From positions 434,001 through 498,000 of the forward strand of contig JAHLEZ010000025.1 in the NCBI GenBank assembly GCA_020726505.1: a stretch of DNA of 64,000 nt, read 5' to 3'. Positions 1 through 10,196 of this stretch are shown here, one piece after another (the stretch's first letter is position 1; the number at the start of each line of letters is the position of its first letter). Under the pieces are notes generated by a model. It did not search any database, was not told the DNA's origin, and saw nothing but the letters and a program-made list of their open reading frames with translations. The DNA is from Leptodontidium sp. MPI-SDFR-AT-0119. Taxonomy: Eukaryota; Ascomycota; Leotiomycetes; Helotiales; Leptodontidiaceae. A program made the position numbers and the translations under genes.

Positions 1-465
1 ACATCAACGCCTGGCGTCAACCTTGAGAAGGGGCCGAGTTCTGCTAGCAGGAGATGCTGCGCATTTATGCAACGTAAGTTTCGAATCCACAGAACCTTTT
101 CACATTGCGTTACTAAAATGAATCTCTAGCCGCTGGGGGGTATGGGTTTGACTTCGGGCATTCTCGATTCAGAAGCTTTGTCCGATGCCTTGATCATGGT
201 CATAAACGAGGATTGTTCGGATCAAGTTCTCACCCTTTATTCTGATCTTCGCCGGCAAGTCTTTGGACTCTTCGTTGACCCAATGTCTACTCAAAACATA
301 TACCTTATACAAAACAATGCGGATGACTTAGAAAGAGACGACGGTTTCATCCGTCGTCTAAATCGACCAGGCACGCAAGCAATGGACATGATGAGGAAGC
401 TTTACGAGGAGCAGTGGAGAACTAACATAAGGAGCAAGTTCGCACAGATGGGCGCGCCTCATTAG
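1..465 (+). CDS. FAD-dependent monooxygenase, C-terminal part (5' end outside window)
   Basis: Group A flavin monooxygenase (FAD_binding_3 type), which hydroxylates small, often aromatic, substrates using NAD(P)H and O2. Exon 1 runs to 73 and reads through RVLLAGDAAHLCN, the family's second FAD-contact motif (GD-A-H). A 56-bp intron (74-129, GTAAGT...CTCTAG) follows, and exon 2 (130-465) resumes in frame as PLGGMGLTSGILD, the standard continuation. The tail is about 110 residues and ends at TAG/465. The start lies upstream of the window. It is followed by an MFS exporter and an amidohydrolase on the other strand, which fits a small catabolic or secondary-metabolite cluster (inference). The substrate cannot be told from this fragment. 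Family call is confident, the pathway is not. Confidence 0.88.
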
Positions 466-1247
466 AAGCGGTATGCCTTCTTCCCATGTCCATCGATTCC
501 GCACATACCAATGGGCGTAGAGAATGGCCTAGAAGAGCCGCGAGCAGCTGTCTCATTCAAAGGTACTCCTCGTTGACGATAGGACCTACTCTACTGTACA
601 TCATATCATCAATATAGTATAAAGGCCTATGATGCATTCGTATTACCCTCAAGGTGGCCTGTTCAAGACCGAGCATGTTGTAATTCGGCTTTCCCAGAGT
701 GAAATGAATAAGTGTCGCGCAAACCAGAGGCTCGATTTAGGGGTGTGAAAAACCTCTGATTAGAAGAGGAACTAGTGAAGAGCAACTGACACCTATGTAC
801 AGGTGAGTGGTAAACCATTCCAAGACTCGGGGGTAATCTATACGTATATTGCCAGCTCTAGGTGTCGGATGGGAAGCAGGGGTATCACGTGGAGGAACCA
901 GCTAAAAGCTACAAATGTAGCCTTAGCACTTGTAGAATAGCTCTTCTTTCTTTAGACTGAATAAACACTCTTTTATAGCACTATTTAAGAATACCAACAC
1001 TCAATTTGACACTTAGCTTGGTCCTCCACGTGACACATATTTCCCACCTGACAACAGGCAAGGTTTTGAAGCTAGAATCCCCAAGAACAGTCACTCCAAC
1101 GGACAAGTCACAAACTCCCCTCCTGCTCAACTGGAGGGTTGAGGGTCTGATTTGACAAGAAGAATCATTTCCAGCGCGTGAGACTGAGAGATATTGATCG
1201 CGCAGGTAAACTAAGCCATCACCGATTGAAAAAGATTTCCAGAGAAC
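466..1247. other. Intergenic, convergent 3' region
   Basis: Region between the convergent monooxygenase and MFS genes. It contains only short chance frames and no recognisable gene, RNA or repeat. Both flanking genes end here, so it should hold their 3' UTRs. Confidence 0.5.
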
Positions 1248-3210
1248 CTACTGCAACGCCTTCGACGCCACTGTGGAAATCTCCTCAACTTCAGTTTGTT
1301 CGACGTGGCGGGCTGAGGCTGCGCTCGAATCCTCTTTGCCTCTCTCACCATTGTCATCTTCCTTGTGATGAGTAGTGATAGACTTGGACATCCTGAATTG
1401 TGTGTGGTTTGTCATGTAAACAGTAACGTCTTTCACAAGAAACCCACAGAGGAGAGCAACAACCGTGAATGGTATCGTCACATAGAACACCATCTTAAAC
1501 GCATGGCCATATGCCGATCGAACTGCTTCGCGCAGTAGGTCCTTAATGGCAGGAGTGATGCCATTGATTCCGTCCAGCGAGTGCGGTACATCTAGATTAT
1601 ACGCAATGGCTCCTGAGATGATCTTTGGTAGGTCGGCGGAATTCAAACCATTTCGTAGAGCGACCGGTACCACTTCAAGGCCCACATAATGCTCAAATCT
1701 ATTATTGAACGTGGTGTAGAAAATTGCACTGCCCACCGACGATCCAGCCCCACGCGCAGTGCCCAGGAGGCCAAGGGCTAAACCGAGCATGGAATGAGGG
1801 ACGTGTAAGCTGGCCATGGCATAGGCGAGTAGCACTATCACGGGGAACAATGAGGCGCTGAAAGCCGGAACCCAAATAAAGGCATCTCTGTTGTTGGGGT
1901 AAACAGTTGCTGCTGTGGCGCTGAGAAATGCTGCCTGAAGGAATAACCAAAAGATAAGTTGCCATTTGATATGGCCAACCTTCTTGGCGAACACGCCGCC
2001 GAGGACAGACGTCAAAGCTTGCGTAATCGTAAGGGGAAGAGAGTAGACTCCTATTTTATTTGGATCCGTCGTGAACATGTCCATGTATCCTCGAGGAATA
2101 AGGGATGCCATGGGAAAACCTTGCATGCTCGCGACAAAGACAATAACCCACAGCGAGCTGTATCCCCGAGCGTTTCTAAACAGAGAGGTTGAATATATAG
2201 GATTGGGGGCAAGATAGGCTTCGTAAAATATCGTGGCGGCAACAACCGCTGCTCCGATAATGATTGGTGCAATGGTTGAAGCAGACTTCCAAGGGTGGTC
2301 CTCACTACCACCCCAAGTAAGACCAATAAGCAGAGTTGTTAAGCCAGCTGCGAATAGCGAAACCCCAATGAAGTCAATCTCCTTGAGTTCCTCCCATCGG
2401 GATTTGTCGTAGGAGCCGCGCGGGCGTGGCAGAGGGAAGTAGGTGAAAGCCGTGCCGACTAAAGCGACCACTTCCACGATGACGCTGATGTAAAAGATCC
2501 ATCGCCAGGAAGAATGGGCATAGAGTGCATTGCCGAGGATAATGGCCACAATACCCCTAAAGAGAAATCAGTGAGTCAATTCCGAAGAGTCGTGTAGAAT
2601 GGCAATGGCCTACCATGGAATCCCGATTCCTGCTTCTAGCAGGCCCAGACCAAGAGCGCGGTGTTTATTCGGCAACATCTCTGGTACTCCTGCGTACGCA
2701 ATAAAGATCAATCCAGAAGCGAAGCCGTTCGTAGCCTGGCCTGCGATCAACATGTTGGTGTTTTGAGCGGCAGCACAAACGCTGCAGCCGACGATAGCAA
2801 GGGCTTGACCAATAAGAATGGGCCATCTTCGACCAAAGACATCGCTGAGTGGCCCAGTTAGACCGAAGGAGACAGCCGAAGCAAGTCCCCAGCTGCCCGT
2901 CGCCCATGTGATGGCACTGGCATCACCGAGTGCGTTGGTGATTGGAAAAATGACCGAGGCGTAGGTGACAACGCCGAGCCCAATTGGAGGCCCAAAGGAG
3001 ATGGCCATGAACTACAGAGGAGTTGAGTCAAGAGCTGACAACAAGTATCAGGGCTTTACTTACGAACACCGCAGCCCATGTGCCCCAGCTGACCTTCACG
3101 CTCTCCGGGTTATCTTGAAGCGCAGCATTGTGTGGGTCATCCTCGAATGCGATGACCTTCCGTGCTTCTTGGACAAGCTCCTCGACGTGAGGATGGTCAG
3201 GATAAGTCAT
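1248..3210 (-). CDS. MFS exporter, TRI12 / fungal trichothecene-efflux-pump-like
   Basis: A 14-helix-type major facilitator in the plasma membrane, of the TRI12/siderophore-drug efflux group. It is expected to export small molecules by proton antiport. Model: exon 1 3210-3064, exon 2 3011-2614, exon 3 2556-1248, with introns of 52 and 57 bp (GTAAGT...TAG, GTAGGC...TTAG). Both junctions keep frame and rebuild WAAVF|FMAISFGPPIG and GIPW|GIVAIILGNALY. The product is about 617 aa. The MFS signature DVFGRRWPILIG sits in exon 2 and SSWRWIFYISVIVE early in exon 3; a charged tail of about 50 residues closes it. The start was chosen at the ATG (3210) before TYPDHPHVEE; an additional 5' exon is possible. 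Intact, unlike the second MFS gene at 23.5 kb. Its place beside an oxygenase suggests export of a pathway product (inference). Confidence 0.85.
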
Positions 3211-4086
3211 TTGGAAGTAGGAATTAGGAAGTAACTTTGGTGTAATCGTAAGTCCAGTTGCAGTTTCGATATCACTAGGTAGATGGCGATGCAAGTCTGG
3301 ACTTACGGGTTATGAGGGGAGATATAGATCAGTCCATACTCCTCTACCCCAGATACATGCAACAGGATGCCAGGGGTATGATCGGGCTTGTTTGCTCCAA
3401 TGAGATGAAATCCCAGGAGTGTTCAAGCCATCCGTCTATAATTAAAAGAGACGTACGCGTTCAGACGGCAAGTCTCCAAGTCTCATCCCAATCAACTATT
3501 AGTAGCACTCAAGACCGAGACCGGTGGGGTACTAACGACTTGGGTACTTACGGTTCTTCTGTCCTTTGGGAAGTACTAAAATACTAATCACCTTGGAAGT
3601 CTTGGGAAGGCTTACCAATCCCTTTTTCACCTAGTCAAAGACATGAGACTTACAACAACAATAACAACAACAACATGCAATTTTGCAACGCAAGAGCGTA
3701 AGCCTGGTGCACTCCGTTCAAGCTTTGTATAGCATACATTCACGTATTGAGATCGAATACTTGGATTCGTGAATTGTAGGTGATTCACGGGGGGAGCTTT
3801 CAGCTTTGGCTTGGCATACTGCAGGTCAAGCTTGATGAAGATCTGTGCGGCGTTGACCAGACTAGCCTGCTACAGCACGTCAGCTATCAATATTGAAGCT
3901 AAGGATACTCAATCAAGGAGAAGTTAAATACACTAAAGCAGTAGAAAACTTAGTTAATAGCGGAATTACCAGCTGTACTTAGGTTTTGAGTTCAACCCCA
4001 CAGCTCTGGCGGGGTAAGGAGTCGCGCAACGCGGGGGATGATTATATAAGCTGGGGAAACGCCACCAACCCCAGATGTCAATATTA
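3211..4086. other. Intergenic with short AAC-rich tract
   Basis: Upstream region of the MFS gene. It holds an AAC-type microsatellite near 3655-3680 and otherwise only chance frames. No gene seen. Confidence 0.4.
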
Positions 4087-4345
4087 CCTTGAATGTTAAA
4101 CTGTGGAATTGTATGGGGCGGAGGCTCGAAAGACTGATTCTGAATTGTCAGAGGCCCTGGACAGAGCCTGAAGCACGAGCTAGAATCCGATCTTTTGTAA
4201 AGGCAAGGGTGGCTATAGAAAGTTCTAGGGACCTTCAAAGCCTTGCTTGAGATTGAAGAACCCCCGATTCATTAGATAGACACCCCTGAGAGCTACTCAC
4301 ACAAGCCCCAGTTTTTGTTCGATTTAACATTCATTTAGGAGGGGG
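4087..4345. mobile_element. MITE-like element, copy A of a three-copy family
   Basis: About 260 bp non-coding repeat related to segments at 48.0 and 49.7 kb. The left end CCTTGAATGTTAAAC and right end TTTAACATTCATTTAGGAGG are inverted copies of each other, and the right end finishes in a short G run. Shared interior motifs include TTGTAAAggCAAGGGTGGCT and TAGACACCCCTgAgAgCTAC, present in the same order in copy B. No open frame of its own. The left C run seen in the other copies is missing here. Confidence 0.7.
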
Positions 4346-4508
4346 ATAGTACGACGGAATGCAAGCGAGAACGGCGAAGTGCAGGTTGCCTTGGCATAAT
4401 TATATACATTCTGCGGTATAGCTAGGTTGTATAGTTCCCAAGTCATTCCCTATTTTGACAGTATTAAGTATTAAGTCTACTACCTGTCCCAAGGACTCCT
4501 CTGACTTT

Positions 4509-5675
4509 TCAGTGCAAAGGAAGGGGACGGAGGCCGAGGAGGTTGGCGCCGTTGTTATAGGCCAGCTTACCCTGTAGCTGACGATCCACCTTGCCCAGCA
4601 CTTCCCGTGAGAATGTGTCGTTGGTCCATGGGAAATCCGTCCCAGTCAGTACATGGTCCGGCCCGACAACTGAAGAATAAAGCTGCAGGTCCTCCAACTC
4701 GGCGTTGTTGCAGTCGTAGTAAACCTTCTGAAAGTAATATTTGATAGGATGTGGTAACACGCGTTTCCTCCCAGCCAAGTCAATGTACGATGGATCTTCC
4801 GGCCATATGCCCATAAGATGTCGCAAGCGGCCGAGGCTGGTCAGCACACCACCAGCGAGGTGGGTTGAGATAAGTTTTAGGTCAGGATGATTCTCCAATG
4901 TCCCGGCCATGATGAGGTCCAGCAAAGTCGTCCTTTGGTCATCCAAGTAGCCCGTGTATGCGGGGATATTCTTCCGATTAACAAAGGTTTGCTCGACTGG
5001 TTGGACCGCAGGATGGAGGAGGACTGGGATTTTCAGTTCTGCGGCGAGAGCGAAAAAGGGTCGGAAGGAAGGGTCTCCCAGAAAGACATTTTCGTAGTTG
5101 GAAGCAAATAAGACACCCTTCAAGCCCAGGTCTGTGATAGCATGGCGAAGGACTGTAAGTCCTTGTTGCGTGTAATACGCTCCGTCAGCAGCCTCCTGCT
5201 TAGCAAGAGCCGGTGGTGAAGGGATTGTCGCGAAGCCAATCATCCGTTTTTGGTTTTTGACGCGTTGAGCCATCCATTCATTCAATTCAGTCGCGGCAGC
5301 AATCAAAGCTTTCGCTGGGAGCGGCGGGAAGAATGTGTTCACGGAGACCACATGAACGTTCTCCTTACCCAGCGCCGCGAGGCGAGCAGGCGATATCAGG
5401 TCGTCAGCCAGGCCCGGGATGATGCGGTGCACAATGTCGTCCGAAGCCGAACCAAGAATGGCGGGCGATGCCAGAATATATTGGGTTGTGGCATTTGCAT
5501 AGTTCGGCTTGATTGCATGTGTCTGGAAATCGATGATCGGTCCAGAGTAGTACGGGGCAGGCTGAGTGCGTTCGTCCTCGGCCAATGCCAGAGGCGAGGA
5601 ACTCAAGAGCGTGAGCGTGATCGCGATCCAAAAAATGTTCATCCCCTTGAAATGGGAAGACATTGTCGCTTTCAT
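4509..5675 (-). CDS. Secreted amidohydrolase-2 family enzyme (decarboxylase-like)
   Basis: Metal-dependent amidohydrolase-2 fold, the family of aminocarboxymuconate-semialdehyde and resorcylate decarboxylases. Intronless. The longest ATG start is 5675; a second ATG at 5642 gives a cleaner signal peptide (MNIFWIAITLTLLSSSPLALA). Visible family marks: IIDFQTHAIKPNY near the N-terminus (the usual HxH is replaced by QTHA), IPVLLHPAVQP, LKLISTHLAGG and the C-terminal VLTGTDFPWTN. So metal-ligand positions are mostly kept, with the first His of the usual pair changed. About 388 aa after the first ATG, normal for the family. A predicted secreted form is common in ascomycetes. Together with the neighbouring FAD monooxygenase and MFS pump it could act on an aromatic acid (inference); hydrolase rather than decarboxylase activity cannot be excluded. 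Confidence 0.85.
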   Translation of the reverse strand: MKATMSSHFKGMNIFWIAITLTLLSSSPLALAEDERTQPAPYYSGPIIDFQTHAIKPNYANATTQYILASPAILGSASDDIVHRIIPGLADDLISPARLAALGKENVHVVSVNTFFPPLPAKALIAAATELNEWMAQRVKNQKRMIGFATIPSPPALAKQEAADGAYYTQQGLTVLRHAITDLGLKGVLFASNYENVFLGDPSFRPFFALAAELKIPVLLHPAVQPVEQTFVNRKNIPAYTGYLDDQRTTLLDLIMAGTLENHPDLKLISTHLAGGVLTSLGRLRHLMGIWPEDPSYIDLAGRKRVLPHPIKYYFQKVYYDCNNAELEDLQLYSSVVGPDHVLTGTDFPWTNDTFSREVLGKVDRQLQGKLAYNNGANLLGLRPLPLH

Positions 5676-6074
5676 CTGCTGCGCATAGTATCCCGTTTCA
5701 CGTCGAAGGATCACCTGATATATACCTATATTCAAGAAATCTGTTTTTGCCAGCCTGGAGTTAACCAATCACATCCTGGTGGGGTAGAGAGCTTAGCGAG
5801 CAACTCTGACCCGGTTTACCCCACAGTTAGCATCTCCAGAGAAGCTACCGACTACAGCTGTAGGGAAGGCCAATCTGTGGGGAAGGTGAATAGCTCGGTC
5901 ATATAGTCACAAGTAGATGAAATGAGGCCGCGTAGCTGAACGCAGGGCTGCATCGCGGCGACGTCAATGCAGAGACCCTGCGAGGGAGTAAAAACGGATT
6001 CCCGGGCAAAATTCGGTAAGGAAACTGTCGCCGGGGCACACAGGAGGCCAAAATGGGTTCCATATTATGGTGCG

Positions 6075-6205
6075 CAGGCCGACTCAGGGCGTGCTCAGGA
6101 TAGTCATCCTCTGCTCAGGCTCTGCTCGGGCGCTGCTCAGGCTTACTCAGGCTCTACTTACTCAGGCTCTACTCCGGCGTGCTCACCCTCAGCTCAGGTT
6201 AAAGC
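6075..6205. repeat. Degenerate CTCAGG-type short repeats
   Basis: Repeated variants of GCTCAGG, CTGCTC and ACTCAGGCTCTACT give a degenerate microsatellite-like tract of about 130 bp. It lies in the otherwise gene-poor stretch 5676-6695, where I see no gene. Any frame across it (poly S/G/A) is probably a by-product. Confidence 0.55.
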
Positions 6206-6695
6206 AGCAGTTGCTCACGTCCGCAGACTAAAACGGAACCCGAGAAAGCGAGAATTAATACTGAGTCTATGGGTATGGTCTCGAAACAACTTGTTCTCTG
6301 TTGTACTGGCTGAGTTCTCTTGCTATCTCTCTATCTTTGGCAGATTCTAATTGCCTACGTGCTGAGTCCATTCCAGGCTTCAGAATTGGCAAGATTCCAT
6401 CGCCACCGACAGCAACGCGAAGGGCCTGAAAGGCTCTCAGATGGCGCTTTGTCCATTTTGACCCACTCTTTGGGGATATAAGTAAAGCCGCAATTTCATC
6501 CTTGCTGTTGTGAGAAGGAAAGGATCTCCAAAATTCTGCGGGTGTCCGAGGGTAAATGTGGAATGGTGAACCTGGTTATGCAGACTGTCCTTTCCTTTCA
6601 GCAGCGTCTGCGGAGACCTATCTTCAGAATTCAACAACGGCAAGTTGTGGTGGAGCTTAGTAGCCACCGAATCTTGCTAACTGTCTTTGTCGCAG

Positions 6696-7413
6696 ATCTC
6701 TATTGCCATTTTGCTTTGGCAAGGTACCATGTCCCACGAAACTACCCCTCCTTGTGTGCGATTCCACCACTGGCGTGCCGCTCATGGCCTTTACCCATGA
6801 CACCAATCGCGTTGAGCTACGAAGCAATCGATCCTATCGGCGAACAATACAAAGAATAGAGTTGGAAGTAGCTTTGCCGGATATAAAGTTGGAAATTGAT
6901 CCCCATGATGTTGCTGTTCTGATCGCGATGGCTCAGGAGGCAGCACGTATTTCTTTTTTGATGGCTCCTTTGCAACAGGAGCCAATTGTATTCAGGGTAT
7001 GTACAAGTTGCCTACAGAAATACACCTTTGACTTGAAGTAATACCTAACAGTCCAACAGCCTGTCCTTATTACCCCGACCGCAAATCGTGAAGCTCTCCA
7101 CGTTTACCATGCCTCGATTCCTCAGGATTATCTTGATTCACTTGAAGATATCCGTCGGCCTCTCACTTCCGAGATCCTTATTACGAGAACAAACCTTGAT
7201 TTCCATGATATCCCGGCCTTTTTGGAACGTCTCGGTGAAATATTGGATGTGCGTACACGAGTAAAAGCGGCTTCAATCGAGTTGAGTTGCAGCCACGAGC
7301 AGCAAGGACAGAAACGAAAGCATGTCGAGGAGACAGAAGATCCCATCAAGTACATATATAACAAGCGCAAGAAAATGCAACATAAAAGAAGGGGGTCGAA
7401 GCCGTCGGGTTGA
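6696..7413 (+). CDS. Hypothetical protein, two exons seen, 5' end unresolved
   Basis: I do not recognise the family. Exon A (6696-6996) starts after a convincing acceptor, with branch-like GCTAACT followed by TTTGTCGCAG. It encodes a segment with PLLVCDSTTGVPLMAF and acidic helices. A 63-bp intron (6997-7059, GTATGT...CAACAG) leads in frame to exon B (7060-7413), which contains PVLITPTANREALHVYHAS and ends in a basic, nuclear-signal-like tail (KRKHVEE..., NKRKKMQHKRR) at TGA/7413. At least one upstream exon must supply the start; a donor such as GGTAAATG near 6552 is possible but unproven. The basic tail suggests a nuclear protein (inference only). Confidence 0.5.
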
Positions 7414-8732
7414 GTTGTATATCAGAGCAGGAAGCATTTCCTGGTCGTTGCGATCCATGGGATTTGCAAGCCGGCCACGGGACGTATATTGCAGGCATGG
7501 TTTACGCCAGGAAATGATTGAAGGTGACAATTTCATCATCAGCCGCCGTGAGAAAATTCGACGAGTTAACCACGTATAGGACTATTTTTGGGGGGTTTCC
7601 GTCAACACATCAAGGTGTCGAGATGAGTAGGAGAGTCAAGAGAAAGCGGCAGGTGTATGAAGAAGAGATGCAGGATACACAGATGGCCCGGTAGAAGCGA
7701 TTACGGGGTGTTAACATCCATGCGAAGTTGAAGAAGATGTTGGGGAGCGAGGCACGGTTCCGTGGATTCCAAGAGCCCGTGTTGGAAACCATCATAAAGC
7801 ACCGTAGCCCTATCTCAAGCGTAATGGCAGGAAGCCAGCCGAGCCTGATCTACGAATCGACAGCTTTGCTTTAACATGCGCGTGTTACGTCAAGTTCATC
7901 ACGTTCATTTTGGAAAGAAACGGATTCAGTCCTGTGGTAAGTTCCAGTTCCAGTCCGACCGAAACATTCATTCCTTGTGGTGACACAAACCAGACGAGAC
8001 GAGGTGGATTCCGCGTGAGAGGATTGCACGTGAGTTCGTGAGTAGGCTTGGTGAACCATGTACAATTGGAAGGCGCGTCGAAATCCGTCCATCCTCACCC
8101 AACTTCACTGCAAAATTCGATGCGCCTTCCAAAAGCAGAAGCAAAAATCCGCAGCCTTCAACCGCCAACCGCCAGCCGCCCACCATGAATGTTCCATTCC
8201 ATTCTATTCCCACTGCCAATTCACTCATCGCGTCCCATCTCATCCCATCCCATCTCTCTCCCCGTTCTCCAAGCGATAAAATGAAAGTATAGCATTACGG
8301 AGACCTAGCTTTATTGCCTCCGAGTTTGAGGCAAAAGTGAGCACAGCAGAAGGCAGAAGAAGGGCGACAAAAAGCATAGGGAGCGGTACTCGACACACGA
8401 GGACAAAGAAGGAGGATGTGTGAGAAATAGGAGCAAGTACGGATACAGAAGAAGGGGCAGTGAAGGAAGGGCAGTGGGAGTTGCAAAGGGGCCAGGCCAT
8501 TGGGGGGCAATAACGGTGTTGTGGTGTTGGGTTGGATCGTGTTGTGCTACGTTCGCCATATCCATGCCTTTCAATCGAAACCGCTATTACGAATTTCTGC
8601 GAGATACCTACTGCGAGACGCCCTCTGCGGAGCATTTAACTCTCGATACCCTCCCAGGACCGCGTCGACCGCGTCGACCACAAGATCCTTCTCCCTTTGA
8701 TTGCAATAATCATTTGCGCAACTATCCAGAAG
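7414..8732. other. Intergenic / upstream region with pyrimidine-rich tract
   Basis: No gene recognised. The last 700 bp include a CT-rich tract (about 8215-8275, repeats of CATCCCAT) typical of fungal promoter and 5' UTR sequence ahead of the gene starting at 8733. Frames on both strands look like chance. Confidence 0.4.
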
Positions 8733-10188
8733 ATGGCGCCAGCGTCAGTTCTGGACACCTTGGTACAGGAGTATCTTGCATCCGAATACCACAATATAGC
8801 CGCCTTCTTGGCAGTTAGAGATTTGGATCCGGAGCTTATACAGGCTGTGCTTGCTGAGGTTCCCAATGAAGAATTGCGCATGGCACTGGTTGGAGCGGTC
8901 GTTGAACTTGCCGCAAAAAAATCGGTTCTGCGAGCTGATACACCTGGGTTTGAGCCTTTTCTTGCAGCCAATCGAAACCGCAATAGACACGAATCGGATA
9001 TACGAGCAATCATCACAGAGGCAGGGTTAGCAGATGATAACTGGAGATCATTGATCCCGAATGACCTCAGAACACCAAAGAAGTTGATCTCTTGCAAGCT
9101 GCTTTTGTCAGTGAAGGAGACATTGAGGTGCCTGGTAAAGTGCAAAAGACCATTGACGGACCTTGGAGATGGGTTACGCGAAGCCGTGGGATGCAGAAGA
9201 GGTGGACCGTCGTCGTGGAATCAACAAAGACCATACCTTACCACAGTCGATTTTCGGACAGCTAAAAGCCTCTTCGAAGCATCGCAGCAGGAGTCGACAT
9301 TTCTCAGCGACGACTTGGGTGTAGAAGTTGGAAGGAGGGCACATAGGGCATTATCGGAGGAGAGTGAAGTCGGATTACTCGCGGCTGTGGGAAGAGGTAA
9401 GGGAAAGGGTGTCGATGGTCCCGGACAAGGCAGAGGCAGTGATGGCGGATTGCGGGCAGATGATGGAAGAGATGGCTCGAAGCAGGGCGGCCATTCAATT
9501 TGGCGAAGTCCTAAGCCAAGCAAAGGCAGCCGTGACAAAGAAAGCCGTGGTACAAGAGCCTCCCCAGTAGATTTCGAGGATGAGTTTGGCGATGACTTGC
9601 AGGGCCAGCGGGACGGATACAACTTCATGGCCGACCAAGATCAAGATGACAACGACAATAACACAAGATGGAGTCGGGAAGACCATGACGACGACCTTCA
9701 CATAAACTTCCCGGATTTTCCTGATGATAACGACGATTTCCAGCTTCCTTTACCATTTTCTTCACCACTCAGCTCGACTGAATATCGTGATGGCACACAA
9801 AGAAAGTCATGGATACAGCCGAACATCATCAAGGTCCTGCTGCTCTTCACAACAGTCGCCACACTCTTCAGATTCTACCCCTATGTCCCACATTGGGATA
9901 AGATGGAGATGAAGTGCCTTTGGATAAAGACCACGGTCGCGGTATATATGCCTGATTTAAGATTTGCAATACCCACCGAGTTTGGGGAAGTGACACGTAC
10001 CTTCGCCAGGGAGCCCAAGAAAATCAGCACCGTTACACAAGAAGTAGAAGATGCCCAAGTCACACTCGAAGCATTACTAAGAAATGCGATCCAAGTCGCC
10101 GACGAAAAGAACTCCAAGAACCGCGAGCTTGTCGACGCACGGGTGCTAGAATTGCAACTCCTACTCCAGAAACTCCAAGTCGATGTCG

Positions 10189-10196
10189 AACACGCA
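10189..10196 (+). repeat. Left target-site duplication of hAT element
   Basis: AACACGCA lies directly before the element end CAGGCTGG and is repeated exactly at 13209-13216. Eight bases is the hAT target-duplication length. Confidence 0.93.

Noticed and set aside
3966..4238. 90-codon minus-strand frame (KVPRTFYSHPCLYKR...)
   Set aside because: It lies over MITE copy A and its sequence follows the repeat; related repeat copies have no such frame.
5250..5906. 218-codon plus-strand frame opposite the amidohydrolase
   Set aside because: Shadow of the amidohydrolase; no domain and odd composition.
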